NCBI GenBank assembly: GCA_021907015.1
Contig: CP091064.1
Span: 124,001 to 188,000, forward strand
Direction of reading: 5' to 3'
From: Pectobacterium sp. PL152
GTDB lineage: Bacteria > Pseudomonadota > Gammaproteobacteria > Enterobacterales > Enterobacteriaceae
DNA: 64,000 nt
Position 1 is the first letter of the stretch. Every line of letters begins with the position of its first letter. Below, one piece after another: positions 43,890 to 53,563 of this stretch. A model generated the notes under the pieces. That model was not told where the DNA came from. It worked only from the letters and a program-made list of their open reading frames with translations, and searched no databases. The position numbers were made by a program, and so were the translations under genes.

Positions 43890-45255
43890 TGCAGACGCAA
43901 CCTTCTTCTTTTCCCCTGATCGACCAGTGGGTCGCACAACAGCGCCAGCATCTGGCAGCCTATGCGCCCGTGGAGAAAAAGGCCGCGTCATGGCCGTCAG
44001 CGGCATTCTGTTGGAATGCAGCCTGCCGCAGGCGCGCATTGGCGATCTGTGCTGGGTGGCCCGTCAGGACGACAGCCAGATGATGGCCGAAGTCGTAGGG
44101 TTTAGCCCGAACAATACCTTTCTCTCCGCGCTCGGGGCGCTGGACGGCATCGCACAGGGTGCCGCCGTGACGCCGCTGTATCAGCCTCACTGCATTCAGG
44201 TGTCGGAACGTTTGCTGGGCAGCGTGCTGGACGGGTTTGGGCGGGCGCTGGAGGACGACGGTGAGAGCGCGTTTGTCGAACCCGGTCATGCCATAGGCCG
44301 CACGCAGCCGGTGCTGGGCGATGCCCCACCGCCGACCTCCCGCCCACGCATCAGCCAGCCGCTCCCCACTGGATTACGCGCCGTCGATGGCCTGCTGACC
44401 ATCGGCCAGGGGCAGCGCGTCGGCATCTTCGCCGGCGCGGGCTGCGGCAAAACCACGCTACTGGCCGAACTGGCACGTAATACGCCGTGCGACGCCATTG
44501 TTTTCGGGCTGATTGGCGAACGTGGCCGCGAACTGCGCGAGTTTCTCGATCACGAACTGGACGATGAACTGCGCAGCCGTACCGTGCTGGTGTGTTCCAC
44601 CTCTGACCGCAGCAGCATGGAACGTGCGCGCGCGGCGTTCACTGCCACGGCTATCGCCGAGGCTTACCGCGCCGAAGGCCGTCAGGTGCTGCTGATTATT
44701 GATTCCCTGACGCGCTTTGCCCGCGCCCAGCGCGAAATCGGCCTGGCGCTCGGGGAGCCACAGGGGCGCGGCGGACTGCCGCCGTCGGTCTATACGCTGC
44801 TGCCGCGTCTGGTCGAGCGCGCCGGACAAACGGAAGACGGTGCCATCACCGCGCTCTATTCGGTGCTGATCGAGCAGGACTCCATGAACGATCCGGTTGC
44901 CGACGAAGTGCGTTCGCTGATTGACGGGCACATCGTGCTCGCCCGACGGCTGGCGGAACAGGGGCACTATCCGGCTATTGATGTGCTAGCCAGTTTGAGC
45001 CGCACCATGAGTAACGTCGTAGATACCGATCACACCCGCAACGCGGGCGGCGTACGGCGTCTGATGGCGGCGTACAAACAAGTTGAGATGCTGATACGCC
45101 TCGGCGAATACCAGCCCGGCCATGATGTGCTGACCGATTCCGCCGTCAACGCCCATGCAGAAATCACCCAGTTTCTGCGTCAGTCGATGCGTGAACCGAT
45201 GCCTTATGGCGTGATTCAACAACAGCTCGCCGGAGTCAGCCGCTATGCCCCATAA
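43889..45255 (+). CDS. hrcN: HrcN, type III secretion ATPase (SctN)
   Basis: A hexameric ATPase related to F1-beta and FliI that unfolds substrates and strips chaperones at the export gate. Repaired length is 455 residues. It shows Walker A AGAGCGKTTLL (about residue 182), FGLIGERGRELREFL, Walker B VLLIIDSLTRFA, and ALYSVLIEQDSMNDP. One missing A in 43976-43980 breaks the frame after residue ~30, so a start at 43927 would be an artefact; the true start is ATG 43889. It ends inside hrpO. Confidence 0.95.
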
Positions 45256-45680
45256 CACCGAACGCGATGCCGAGTTACAGACCGTGTTGAACCTGCTGAT
45301 GCCGATACGCCGTCAGCGCTTAAGCCGCAGCGAGCGTCAACAGCGGCAGGAAGAACAGCAGTTGATCCGCATTGCGGAACAGCAGCGCCATCATCAGGAG
45401 CAGGTCAATGCGTTGCAACAGGCCAGCCAGACGCAGCGCGACCAGTTTGCCGAGACACTCAGGGCAACGCCAAACGCTGGAAAATCTAAAAAAGCGCCTT
45501 GCCGCCGAACAGCGCTTACTCGGCGAGATAGCGGCAGAAACGCAACAGGTACAAGCCACGCAACAGCAACATCACGATCAGCAGCGCCAGGTTGATCGCG
45601 CCCGAGATGCCACTCGCCAATGTCAGAAAGCGGTGGAGAAACTGGAATATCTGCTGACGTTACCTCAGGAGCACGTATGA
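45245..45680 (+). CDS. hrpO: HrpO, type III central stalk protein (SctO/FliJ-like)
   Basis: A small coiled-coil stalk protein that contacts HrcN and HrcV. About 144 residues after repair, very rich in Gln, Arg and Glu (RSERQQRQEEQQLIRIAEQQ), typical of YscO/FliJ. The frame changes near 45460-45472 (one extra or two missing bases), after which the coiled coil continues (LENLKKRLAAEQRLLGEIAA). It overlaps hrcN by 11 bases and hrpP by 4. Confidence 0.83.
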
Positions 45681-46221
45681 ATAACCGACAGATTGCGTCA
45701 TCCGAATCTACGGCGACGCAGAACGCGCAGGCCGTGCTGCACGGCAAATCCTCTCGCGCAGACGGCCCGCAACACAACTCACAGCCCGATCCACAACATA
45801 GCGATTTCTGGGAGGCCTTCACGTTCTCAGACGGTTTTGAGGACGCGTTCTATCAGGACGCGCCTATCGCTTTATCGCCGGGTGGTGCCCTCAATGCCCC
45901 GTTGCCGTTGCAAAGTGAGGCACCGGACAGCCCACAATATGTGACACCGTCACAGTGGCAGCCGTTGCAATGTGAGTTGATTGAGGCGATGGACAACATC
46001 TGCGCCCCGCCGTTTGCCTTTAGCCTGCAACTACCGCAGCTGGGCGATATCGATGCACGCTTAGCCACGCTGGTGCCGCGCGGCTGGGATATTTCTCTGC
46101 GTTTTAGCCGGAAAGCTACCACCAGTTAAAAGATCGGCGCGAAGCCTGCCGCCATTCGCTCGCCAGCGCGCTGGACTGCCCGATAAACCTGCGTTTTGAC
46201 GCCAGAGAGTATGAGCGATGA
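45677..46221 (+). CDS. hrpP: HrpP, substrate-specificity switch protein (SctP)
   Basis: SctP/YscP-type proteins regulate pilus or needle length and switch substrate class. Repaired length is 181 residues: a Ser/Gln/His-rich disordered N-terminus (MNNRQIASSESTATQNAQ) and a compact C-terminal domain (ARLATLVPRGWDISLRFS, then SYHQLKDRREACRHSL). One missing G at 46110-46111 removes the last 35 residues in the raw frame. It starts at ATG 45677 and overlaps hrcQ by ATGA. Confidence 0.82.
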
Positions 46222-47358
46222 GTTCAAATTCCTCACACATTCAACCGCTGACACTGCCGACCCTGCGTGCGCAGCATGCCCGTATCCGATCGGTATTGGC
46301 CGCTGGGCTCGCGCTGCCGTTTACCCGTGAAGGACGAGCGGGCCGCCTACATCTTCAACTGACGAACGAATGCGTGCTGGCAGAGGAATCGTCCACCACG
46401 CAGGCCAGCAACTGGCGTAGCGACATCGGTAATATCGCACTGACCGATCCGTTCCCGGTACTCAGCCTGCTGTCGGACTGCCCGCTGCTGCCCCTCACCG
46501 AAGACGATGATGCGGCACAAGCGTGGTACTGGACGCTCTACAACCAGTCACTCAATCCCGTCCTGCGCGCGCTCGTCGGGGAGATTTATCCGCTGGGTAT
46601 GGGTCATGAAACGCCGCACGACAAGGGTGCCGCCCTCTGTGCCTGGCTTTGTGTTAGTTGGAATGGCATTACCGTGCGCAGCCGGATGCAGGCCACAGAT
46701 ACTGTCTGGCTGGCATTGTTTTCTCGCGCAGGCTGGTACCGTCAGCGCCACACGCTGCCAGCCGGAATGGCTATCGCTATTCCGCTCACGCTGGCTGATG
46801 CCGTGCTGCCGCTGTCCGCGTTACTTCGCTTGCGTACGGGCGATCTTATTCTTCCTAACCGTCCGTGGTTTACCCCTCCGGCGAGGAACGCTGTCATCCG
46901 GCACGCTACGCCTGCGCGGCACGCTACAGCTCACGGAGCTCGTCCCCCACACCTTTATCGTTACCGACATGGAGACTGTCCCAATGCCCTCGTCCGCTAC
47001 CGACACAATGTTCGCCGATCCCCACACAGAGGCATCGGCATTTGAATTCATGCAAGAAAGTGACAATGTCACTGAAAATTTACCGGCGCTGCCGGTCACC
47101 TTACATATTCGCTGCGGTAGCCTGACGATGACGCTAACCGAATTGCAGCACCTTGCCAGCGGTAGCGTGCTAACGCTGCGCGACGTGGTGCCGGGGCAAG
47201 CCTGGCTGTATTACGGCGATATCGCTCTGGCGAGCGGCGATCTGGTCGATGTGGAAGGCCGACTGGGGCTACAAATTACCCAACGCTTTTCCGCACCAAC
47301 ACCGCGTTTGCCACTAACGGATGAAGAACACGCCGCCGAACCGGAGCTGGCCCCATGA
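46218..47358 (+). CDS. hrcQ: HrcQ, cytoplasmic C-ring / sorting-platform protein (SctQ)
   Basis: HrcQ forms the pods of the sorting platform with HrpD and HrpE. Here it is a single gene, 380 residues after repair, not split as hrcQA/hrcQB in Pseudomonas. The N-terminal part is variable; the C-terminal SpoA (FliN-like) domain is clear ([40 protein letters not shown]). Two one-base deletions, near 46877 and 46905, lie in the middle. Start and stop overlap hrpP and hrcR by ATGA. Confidence 0.9.
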
Positions 47359-48007
47359 CCTCCGGCGCGTTCGACCCGTTGATGTTTGCGCTCTTTCTGG
47401 GCGCCCTCTCCTGATTCCACTGATGATGATTGTCTGCACCTGCTTTCTAAAGATTGCCATTGTGCTGTTGATCACCCGCAACGCCATCGGGGTACAGCAG
47501 GTACCGCCCAATATGGCGCTGTACGGCATCGCGCTCGCGGCAACGCTGTTTGTGATGGCACCGGTGTTTCAGGAGGTCAGCAAACGCGTACAGGAAAAGC
47601 CGCTGGATATGACCGATATCACGTCGCTTCAGGCCAGCGTGACCTACGGACTGGAACCGCTGCAAACCTTTATGTCACGCAACGTTGACCCGGATATCCT
47701 CACCCACCTGCATGAGAACAGCCTGCAAATGTGGCCTGCGTCGCTATCCGAAAAGGTGAATACGCAAAATCTGCTGCTGGTGATCCCGGCTTTCGTGCTG
47801 TCGGAGCTACAGGCCGGATTCAAAATCGGCTTCCTGATTTATATCCCGTTTATCGTCATCGACCTCATCGTCTCCAACGTGCTGCTGGCGCTGGGGATGC
47901 AGATGGTTGCGCCAATGACGCTGTCGCTGCCGTTAAAGCTGCTGCTGTTCGTGCTGGTGAACGGCTGGACGCGACTGCTCGACGGCCTGTTTTACAGCTA
48001 TCTGTGA
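47355..48007 (+). CDS. hrcR: HrcR, export apparatus protein (SctR/FliP family)
   Basis: Core inner-membrane export-gate protein with four membrane segments. Repaired length is 217 residues: [39 protein letters not shown], and near the end [20 protein letters not shown] are hallmarks. A missing C at 47410-47411 puts a stop (TGA) at codon ~20 of the raw frame. ATG 47355 overlaps hrcQ. Confidence 0.95.
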
Positions 48008-48014
48008 GGCCGCG

Positions 48015-48275
48015 ATGGAAATAATCACGCTTTTCCGTCAGGCCATGGTGATGGTCGTGCTGCTCTCGGCGCCGCCGCTGCTGGTTGCGGTGATCGTCGG
48101 CGTGCTGATCTCGCTGCTACAGGCGGTGATGCAGTTGCAGGATCAGACGCTGCCCTTCGCCGTCAAACTGATTTCCGTCGGGTTGGCGCTGGCGCTCTGT
48201 GGGCGCTGGATTGGCGTAGAGCTGATGCAGTTGGCTATTACCGCGTTCAACATGATTGCGCAGACCGGGGTATAA
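48015..48275 (+). CDS. hrcS: HrcS, export apparatus protein (SctS/FliQ family)
   Basis: An 86-residue protein with two membrane hairpin segments (VMVVLLSAPPLLVAVIVGVL; LISVGLALALCGRWIG) and the conserved SLLQAVMQLQDQTLPF loop. It joins HrcR and HrcT in the helical export gate. It starts seven bases after the hrcR stop. Frame intact. Confidence 0.95.
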   Translation: MEIITLFRQAMVMVVLLSAPPLLVAVIVGVLISLLQAVMQLQDQTLPFAVKLISVGLALALCGRWIGVELMQLAITAFNMIAQTGV

Positions 48276-48281
48276 ATTCGC

Positions 48282-49082
48282 ATGATCGCCACCATTCAGC
48301 ACGTTTACGACTTTATCATCGCCATTACGCTCGGCATTGCCCGGCTGTATCCCTGCTTTATTCTGGTGCCGGTTCTTTCACTCAACGTGCTGAAAGGCAT
48401 GATGCGCAACGCGGTGGTGATTTCCCTGACGCTGCTGCCTGCTCCCATCGTGCAACAGCAACTCCTGCTGACGCCGCTGTCCTGGCCGATGCTGCCCGGC
48501 CTGCTGTTGAAAGAGATTATTGTCGGGCTCCTTATCGCGCTGATTCTGGCGATGCCGTTCTGGCTGTTTGAATCCGTCGGTGCCCTGTTCGATAACCAGC
48601 GCGGCGCGTTGATGGGCGGCCAACTCAACCCTGCACTGGGCTCGGACGCCACGCCACTCGGCCACCTGCTGAAACAGACCCTGATTCTGCTGCTGATTAT
48701 CGGCATCGGCCTGAAAGGACTAACGCAGTTGATTTGGGACAGCTACCAGATCTGGCCGGTGCTGTCCTGGCTGCCCGCACCGGGTGAAAAAGGGTTTGAA
48801 GTCTACCTCAGCCTGCTGGCTGATACCTTTACCCATCTGGTGGTGTACGCCGGGCCGCTGGTCGCACTGCTGCTGCTGTTGGAATTCAGTATTGCGCTAC
48901 TCAGTCTGTATAGCCCGCAGCTTCAGGTCTTCGTTCTCTCCATTCCGGCTAAATGTCTGGTTGGAATGGCGTTTTTCATCGTCTACCTGCCGGTATTACA
49001 GTATCTGGGCGACGACAGACTGAAGGGACTACCGGATCTTAAGCACCTGCTCCCACTACTTTTTACGGCATCAAGCAGCTAA
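48282..49082 (+). CDS. hrcT: HrcT, export apparatus protein (SctT/FliR family)
   Basis: A 266-residue multi-pass inner-membrane protein. It shows the family features LLKEIIVGLLIALILAMPFW, FDNQRGALMGGQLNPALGSD and LLLLEFSIALLSLYSPQLQV. It caps the HrcR/HrcS export gate. It starts six bases after hrcS. Frame intact. Confidence 0.95.
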   Translation: MIATIQHVYDFIIAITLGIARLYPCFILVPVLSLNVLKGMMRNAVVISLTLLPAPIVQQQLLLTPLSWPMLPGLLLKEIIVGLLIALILAMPFWLFESVGALFDNQRGALMGGQLNPALGSDATPLGHLLKQTLILLLIIGIGLKGLTQLIWDSYQIWPVLSWLPAPGEKGFEVYLSLLADTFTHLVVYAGPLVALLLLLEFSIALLSLYSPQLQVFVLSIPAKCLVGMAFFIVYLPVLQYLGDDRLKGLPDLKHLLPLLFTASSS

Positions 49083-49094
49083 TCAGGCGGAACC

Positions 49095-50172
49095 ATGAGC
49101 GAGAAAACGGAACAGCCCACAGATAAAAAGCTCGAAGACGCGCGCCGTAAAGGGAAGTCGGACAAAGTCAGGATGTGCCCAAGCTGCTGATCTGCGTCGG
49201 TCTACTGGAATGCGTGTTGGCGTTAGCGGACAGCACAATGGGAAAACTCCAGACGCTGGTGCAACTGCCGCTACAACGGCTGGATGCGCCGTTTGCGCAG
49301 GTGGCGAAAGAAGTCTTTCATGATGCCGCCGTGCTGGCAGGCACGCTCTGCCTGCTAGCCGCCGCAATTGCCGTCTTGCTGCGCGTGGTGGGCGGCTGGA
49401 TCCAGTATGGCCCGCTGTTTGCGCCCGAAGCGCTGAAGCTCGATCTCAATCGACTGAATCCAATTAACCAGTTCAAGCAGATGTTTTCGATGCGCAAGCT
49501 GGTGGAAATGCTGACCAATATCCTGAAGGCCGTGGTGATCGGTACGGTCTTTTATAAAGTGGTGGTGCCGGAACTGGAAGCGCTGGTCGAATTGGCCTAT
49601 GGCGATCTCCATGGTTTCTGGCAAGGGGTTAAAGCGCTGCTGACGCGTATTGCCCGCACCACGCTGACGGCGCTGTTAGTGCTGTCTGCACTGGATTTCG
49701 GCCTGCAAAAATACTTCTTTCTCAAGCAGCAGCGCATGAGTCATGAGGATTTACGCAACGAGCACAAGGATTCCGAAGGCGATCCCCACATGAAAGGCCA
49801 TCGTAAATCGCTGGCGCATGAACTGATGAACGAACCCGCCGCGCCGCGCCCCAAAGCCAAAGTCGAAGACGCCGATATGCTGCTGGTTAACCCAACACAC
49901 TATGCGGTGGGACTTTACTATCGCCCCGGCAAAACGCCGTTACCGCGCATCTTGTTTAAGGGGGAGGATAGCGCAGCGCAGGAGCTCATCGCGCAGGCGA
50001 AAAAGCCGATATTCCAGTGATTCGCTTCATCTGGCTGACCCGTACGCTGTATCGCACTACGCCGGAAGGCCATTACATTCCGCGCGAAACGCTTCAGGCC
50101 GTCGCGCAGGTGTATCGCGTCCTGCGCCAGCTCGAAGACGAGCAGAAACGCGACATTATCGAGATGGAGTAA
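49095..50172 (+). CDS. hrcU: HrcU, autoprotease export switch (SctU/FlhB family)
   Basis: HrcU wraps the export gate and switches substrate specificity after self-cleavage. Repaired length is 359 residues: MSEKTEQPTDKKLEDARRKG start, four membrane segments, MSHEDLRNEHKDSEGDP, and the cleavage motif NPTH (about residue 265, in LVNPTHYAVGLYY). Two one-base deletions: AA at 49155-49156 and the A run 50000-50004. The second hides the last ~50 residues, which end RDIIEME at TAA 50170-50172. Last gene of the hrpJ operon, ten bases from the convergent LysR gene. Confidence 0.94.
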
Positions 50173-50182
50173 CGGCGGATAG

Positions 50183-51109
50183 TTAGCTTTCCGCGATCTG
50201 ACTCAGATAATACGCTTCCCCCTGACGCAGTTCCGCCATCATGAAATCCAGGAAAGCCTGCTGCTGGGGTGCATGGGCTTTCCCTGCCAGCGTTTGGATC
50301 TGAAGTGAACGCTGGTCAAGCTGCCTGATATTCAGCGGTTTCAGGCGCATCGGTTCCTGTAAGCACTTGTACATCACGGAATAGAAACTACAGGCGGTCA
50401 CCGCACCCGGCGTGCTCATCGCATAGTAATAAAGCGTGGTGAAGTTGTTACAGCACAGCGTCGGTTCCAGAAAGGTGCCGTTCATGCGGCACGAGAGGTC
50501 AAACAGTTGGCGTAGCGTGGTCGAGGGTTCCGGGAGCGCCAGCGGGAAAGGATGCAGATCGGCCAGTTGGATAGACTGCTGCGCCAGTGGATGATCGTCA
50601 GACATCAGTAACATCAGCGGCGCAGGCAGCGCCAGTTCCACATTCACGCCCTGCTCGGGCGCCAGCGCAAACTGGAGCGCGATATCCACTTCACCATTGC
50701 GGATCATTTGAGACACCTGCATCGCCGAGTCCACCTTCAGCGCGAAGGTGGTATCCGGGTCATGCTGACGAAAACGTGCAAACAGCGTCGGCAGCAGATC
50801 AAACGCCATCCCTTCCGTACAGCCGATGCGCAGCAGCGCTCGACGACTCGCCTTCAGCCCCTGAATTTCCGCCACGGCAGCATCCATGTCCATCATGCTC
50901 TTGCGCACATGATTTTCCAGAATGCGCCCGGCATCATTTAACACCATGCCGCGCGCATGACGTTCGAACAACGGCACGCCGATGCGTTCTTCCAGCCGCT
51001 GGATTTGGCGGCTGATCGCAGACACGGCAACAAACAGGTGCTGACTCGCGGCGCTGAGCGAACCGGTGGTGGCAACCACCAGAAAATAACGAATCTCGGT
51101 GCTGTGCAT
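50183..51109 (-). CDS. LysR-type transcriptional regulator
   Basis: A 308-residue regulator: N-terminal winged helix (MHSTEIRYFLVVATTGSLSA, SAISRQIQRLEERIGVPLFE) and a periplasmic-binding-like effector domain. I chose ATG 51109 because AAAGGAA lies seven bases upstream; an in-frame ATG at 51130 has no ribosome site. It is divergent from the M20 peptidase gene (143-base gap), the classic arrangement for a LysR regulator and its target, so it may respond to the peptidase substrate. Frame intact. Confidence 0.85.
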   Translation of the reverse strand: MHSTEIRYFLVVATTGSLSAASQHLFVAVSAISRQIQRLEERIGVPLFERHARGMVLNDAGRILENHVRKSMMDMDAAVAEIQGLKASRRALLRIGCTEGMAFDLLPTLFARFRQHDPDTTFALKVDSAMQVSQMIRNGEVDIALQFALAPEQGVNVELALPAPLMLLMSDDHPLAQQSIQLADLHPFPLALPEPSTTLRQLFDLSCRMNGTFLEPTLCCNNFTTLYYYAMSTPGAVTACSFYSVMYKCLQEPMRLKPLNIRQLDQRSLQIQTLAGKAHAPQQQAFLDFMMAELRQGEAYYLSQIAES

Positions 51110-51252
51110 GGCGGCATTCCTTTCAGACATCGCGGGGGGATTGGCAGGTTTATATTAAAAGCAAAGCTTAATTGCAATTTTTATTATTGTTGCAAAGCTC
51201 ATTTTTTCTTTAAATATCGGTAACTTCGGCACACTATCCAGCAAGGAAAGGC

Positions 51253-52671
51253 ATGACCAGCGCAGACCTTATTCGTATCGCCTGTGAACGTTTCGATCGC
51301 GGAGAATTTAAACAGACGCTGGCACGGCGCATTGCGCATGCCAGCGAGAGCCAGAAAGCGGGTAACCAGCTTGCGCTGAACCGCTATCTGACGGAGGAGA
51401 TCCAACCCGCGTTGCAGGCAATGGGGTTCAGCGTAAGACAGATTACCTCGTTGGATGAAGGCCATCCCCCTTTTCTGCTGGCCGAACGTATTGAAGATCC
51501 CAGCCTGCCGACCGTGCTGTCCTACGGTCACGGTGATGTGGTGTTCGGTGATGAAGAAAACTGGCGCGACGGGCTCAAACCGTGGGAATTGGTGGAAGAA
51601 GGCGACCACTGGTACGGACGCGGCAGTGCCGATAATAAAGGGCAGCACAGTATTAACCTGATGGCGTTGGAACAGGTGTTTCAGGCACGCGGGCAGCGTC
51701 TGGGCTTCAACTGCAAACTGCTGTTCGAGATGGGCGAAGAAATTGGCTCACCGGGGCTTGCCGAGCTGTGCCAACAGCACAAGCAGGAACTGGCAGCCGA
51801 CATCTTTATCGCCTCTGACGGACCGCGTCTTAACGCAGCGCGCCCGACGCTGTTCCTCGGTTCTCGCGGCTGCGCCAATTTCCGTTTGCGCATCAAGTCA
51901 CGTGAGCAGGCCTATCACTCTGGCAACTGGGGCGGTTTGCTGAGCAATCCAGGCACCCAATTGGCGAACGCTTTAGCCAGTCTGGTGGACGGGCAAGGAC
52001 GGATGAAGATCAACGCCCTGCTGCCACCGCCGTTAACCCCCGCGCTGCGGGAGATTCTCAGCACCATCGATCCCGCTGGTGGCGAGGGCGATCCGGCGAT
52101 TGATGAAAGCTGGGGCGCAGAGGGACTCACGCCTGCCGAGCGGTTATTTGGCTGGAACACGCTGGAAGTGCTGTCGTTCATTACCGGCAACCCGCGTAAG
52201 CCGGTGAACGCGATTCCCGCCGACGCGACAGCGATTTGCCAACTGCGCTTTGTGGTCGGCACCGACTGGCAGCATCTGGCACAACATGTGCGTCAACACC
52301 TTGACCAACATGGCTTTGCGCAGGTGGAGATTGAGGTGCTTAACACCTCTCCGGCGACACGCTTTAATCCGGAAGACCCGCTGGTAAACTGGACGCTGGC
52401 TCTGATGCAGCACATCAGCGGCAAACAGCCTGCGTTGTTACCAAATTTGGGCGGTTCGCTGCCTAATGATGTTTTCGCCGACATCCTCGGCCTGCCGACG
52501 CTGTGGATCCCTCATTCTTATCCGGCATGCGGCCAGCACGCGGTCAACGAACACCTGCTGAAATCCGTCGCCCGCGAAGGATTAGCGATCATGACTGGCC
52601 TGTTCTGGGAACTGGGGGAACAAGGGCATACGCTATTAGAAGAACACCGCGAATATGCCCGTCAGAAGTGA
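51253..52671 (+). CDS. M20-family metallopeptidase / N-acyl amino acid amidohydrolase
   Basis: A di-zinc cytoplasmic hydrolase of the ArgE/DapE/CPG2/aminoacylase group, 472 residues. Metal and catalytic motifs: SYGHGDVVF (His plus catalytic Asp), YGRGSADNKGQ (bridging Asp), LFEMGEEIGSPG (general base Glu and ligand Glu), ASDGPR and a C-terminal IPHSYP-type His. A dimerisation lid domain lies in the middle. AAGGAAAGG precedes ATG 51253. The LysR gene is divergent. Downstream genes include an N-acylamino-acid racemase-like enzyme, so an N-acylated amino acid or dipeptide substrate is plausible. Exact substrate unknown. Frame intact. Confidence 0.85.
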   Translation: MTSADLIRIACERFDRGEFKQTLARRIAHASESQKAGNQLALNRYLTEEIQPALQAMGFSVRQITSLDEGHPPFLLAERIEDPSLPTVLSYGHGDVVFGDEENWRDGLKPWELVEEGDHWYGRGSADNKGQHSINLMALEQVFQARGQRLGFNCKLLFEMGEEIGSPGLAELCQQHKQELAADIFIASDGPRLNAARPTLFLGSRGCANFRLRIKSREQAYHSGNWGGLLSNPGTQLANALASLVDGQGRMKINALLPPPLTPALREILSTIDPAGGEGDPAIDESWGAEGLTPAERLFGWNTLEVLSFITGNPRKPVNAIPADATAICQLRFVVGTDWQHLAQHVRQHLDQHGFAQVEIEVLNTSPATRFNPEDPLVNWTLALMQHISGKQPALLPNLGGSLPNDVFADILGLPTLWIPHSYPACGQHAVNEHLLKSVAREGLAIMTGLFWELGEQGHTLLEEHREYARQK

Positions 52672-52708
52672 TTTTTAGAACCTGAGTACATTGCTATATA
52701 CACGGAAA

Positions 52709-52731
52709 AGTGGCCACATCAAACGGCCACT
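52709..52731 (-). terminator. Terminator of the toxin-antitoxin operon
   Basis: On the minus strand the stem AGTGGCC / GGCCACT is followed by TTTT. It lies 42 bases after the antitoxin stop and 38 bases after the convergent peptidase stop, so it may act both ways. Confidence 0.7.
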
Positions 52732-52772
52732 AAACACAATGAAATAACCATTTATCTTTCGTTATTCCATCA

Positions 52773-53093
52773 TCAAAGAATAGCGCTTAACCCTTTCCTC
52801 TCGATAACTTCCAGTATTCGTAATGCCGCACCCGTTGGTGAACTTACTCCACGTTCCCATTTCTGAACGCTATTGGCCGACATATTGATGATGCCAGCCA
52901 GCTGGCTTTGACTAATTTTTTCACGCTCGCGGATAGCTCGTACTCTGCTTGCATCCATGCCTGCGCGTGATTCCGTTTTTTGACTTTCCGCTACCAAGCG
53001 ATTGATAGCGTCAAGATCGACGTCACTGGCCGTACCTGCGGCATGTTGACGCTGAATCATGATCTGTATATTTAATAAGCGCTTATCAACCAT
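52773..53093 (-). CDS. Helix-turn-helix antitoxin (Xre type) of a RelE-like TA pair
   Basis: A 106-residue protein with a C-terminal Xre helix-turn-helix (VRAIREREKISQSQLAGIIN, MSANSVQKWERGVSSPTGAA). Such antitoxins neutralise the toxin and repress their own promoter. It starts at ATG 53093, overlapping the toxin stop by eight bases. The toxin-first order is typical of HigBA-like pairs. Composition is A+T-richer than the flanking genes. Confidence 0.83.
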   Translation of the reverse strand: MVDKRLLNIQIMIQRQHAAGTASDVDLDAINRLVAESQKTESRAGMDASRVRAIREREKISQSQLAGIINMSANSVQKWERGVSSPTGAALRILEVIERKGLSAIL

Positions 53094-53475
53094 TTATCAC
53101 CTCAACAAGCTCTTTATTTTTAAGGTCTGTTTCGAGATCGGCATCAGATTTGTTTTTAAACACCGTTGACGCAATTTTAAAAGCAGCTAATACATCATCG
53201 GGAATTTCTTTTCCACGCGTTGATACCGTGTTTTTCTCCCATCCCTCAAAGAAAAATACTTTATCTTCACGATGATAAGCCACTATTGTCCGGGCACCAC
53301 CACGTTTACCCAGGCCGGTAGCAACGCGTTTTTTATAAACACCGCCACCGAGCCCTCCTTTATCTGGATTATCAATAATATCTGCCGCAATATCACGTAA
53401 CTGCTGATCGGTTATGCCTGATTTTCTACGAGATTTATCGTAGTGACGCGCAACAAAAATCCTTTTTTGTCCCAT
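53086..53475 (-). CDS. RelE-type toxin (type II toxin-antitoxin system)
   Basis: A 129-residue protein starting MGQKRIFVARHYDKSRRKSG. The pattern LGGGVYKKRVATGLGKRGGARTIVAYH, then DKVFFFEGWEKN, is that of the RelE family whose members have an RxGxxR-like basic core and act as ribosome-dependent mRNA interferases. That activity is inferred. The start at 53475 has no strong ribosome site. A 17-bp perfect inverted repeat lies directly upstream. The pair sits between the peptidase and MetQ-like genes and may be a recent insertion. Confidence 0.8.
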   Translation of the reverse strand: MGQKRIFVARHYDKSRRKSGITDQQLRDIAADIIDNPDKGGLGGGVYKKRVATGLGKRGGARTIVAYHREDKVFFFEGWEKNTVSTRGKEIPDDVLAAFKIASTVFKNKSDADLETDLKNKELVEVING

Positions 53476-53493
53476 CCTTATCCCATAAAGAAT

Positions 53494-53536
53494 GCCCGAT
53501 ATTACTATGGTAATAACTACCATAGTAATATCGGGC
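53494..53536 (-). promoter_or_regulatory. Perfect 17-bp inverted repeat upstream of the toxin-antitoxin operon
   Basis: The arms GCCCGATATTACTATGG (53494-53510) and its exact complement (53520-53536) are separated by nine bases (TAATAACTA). It ends 18 bases before the toxin start. It is the likely operator bound by the HTH antitoxin. It also lies 28 bases after the MetQ-like stop and could act as a 3' hairpin. Confidence 0.75.
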
Positions 53537-53563
53537 AATAGCGTCAACCGATTCAGGAGTCGT

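Noticed and set aside
43927-45255. A 442-residue HrcN starting at 43927
   Set aside because: Its first ~20 residues are out-of-frame noise; the family N-terminus is found from ATG 43889 with a one-base repair in the A run at 43976-43980.
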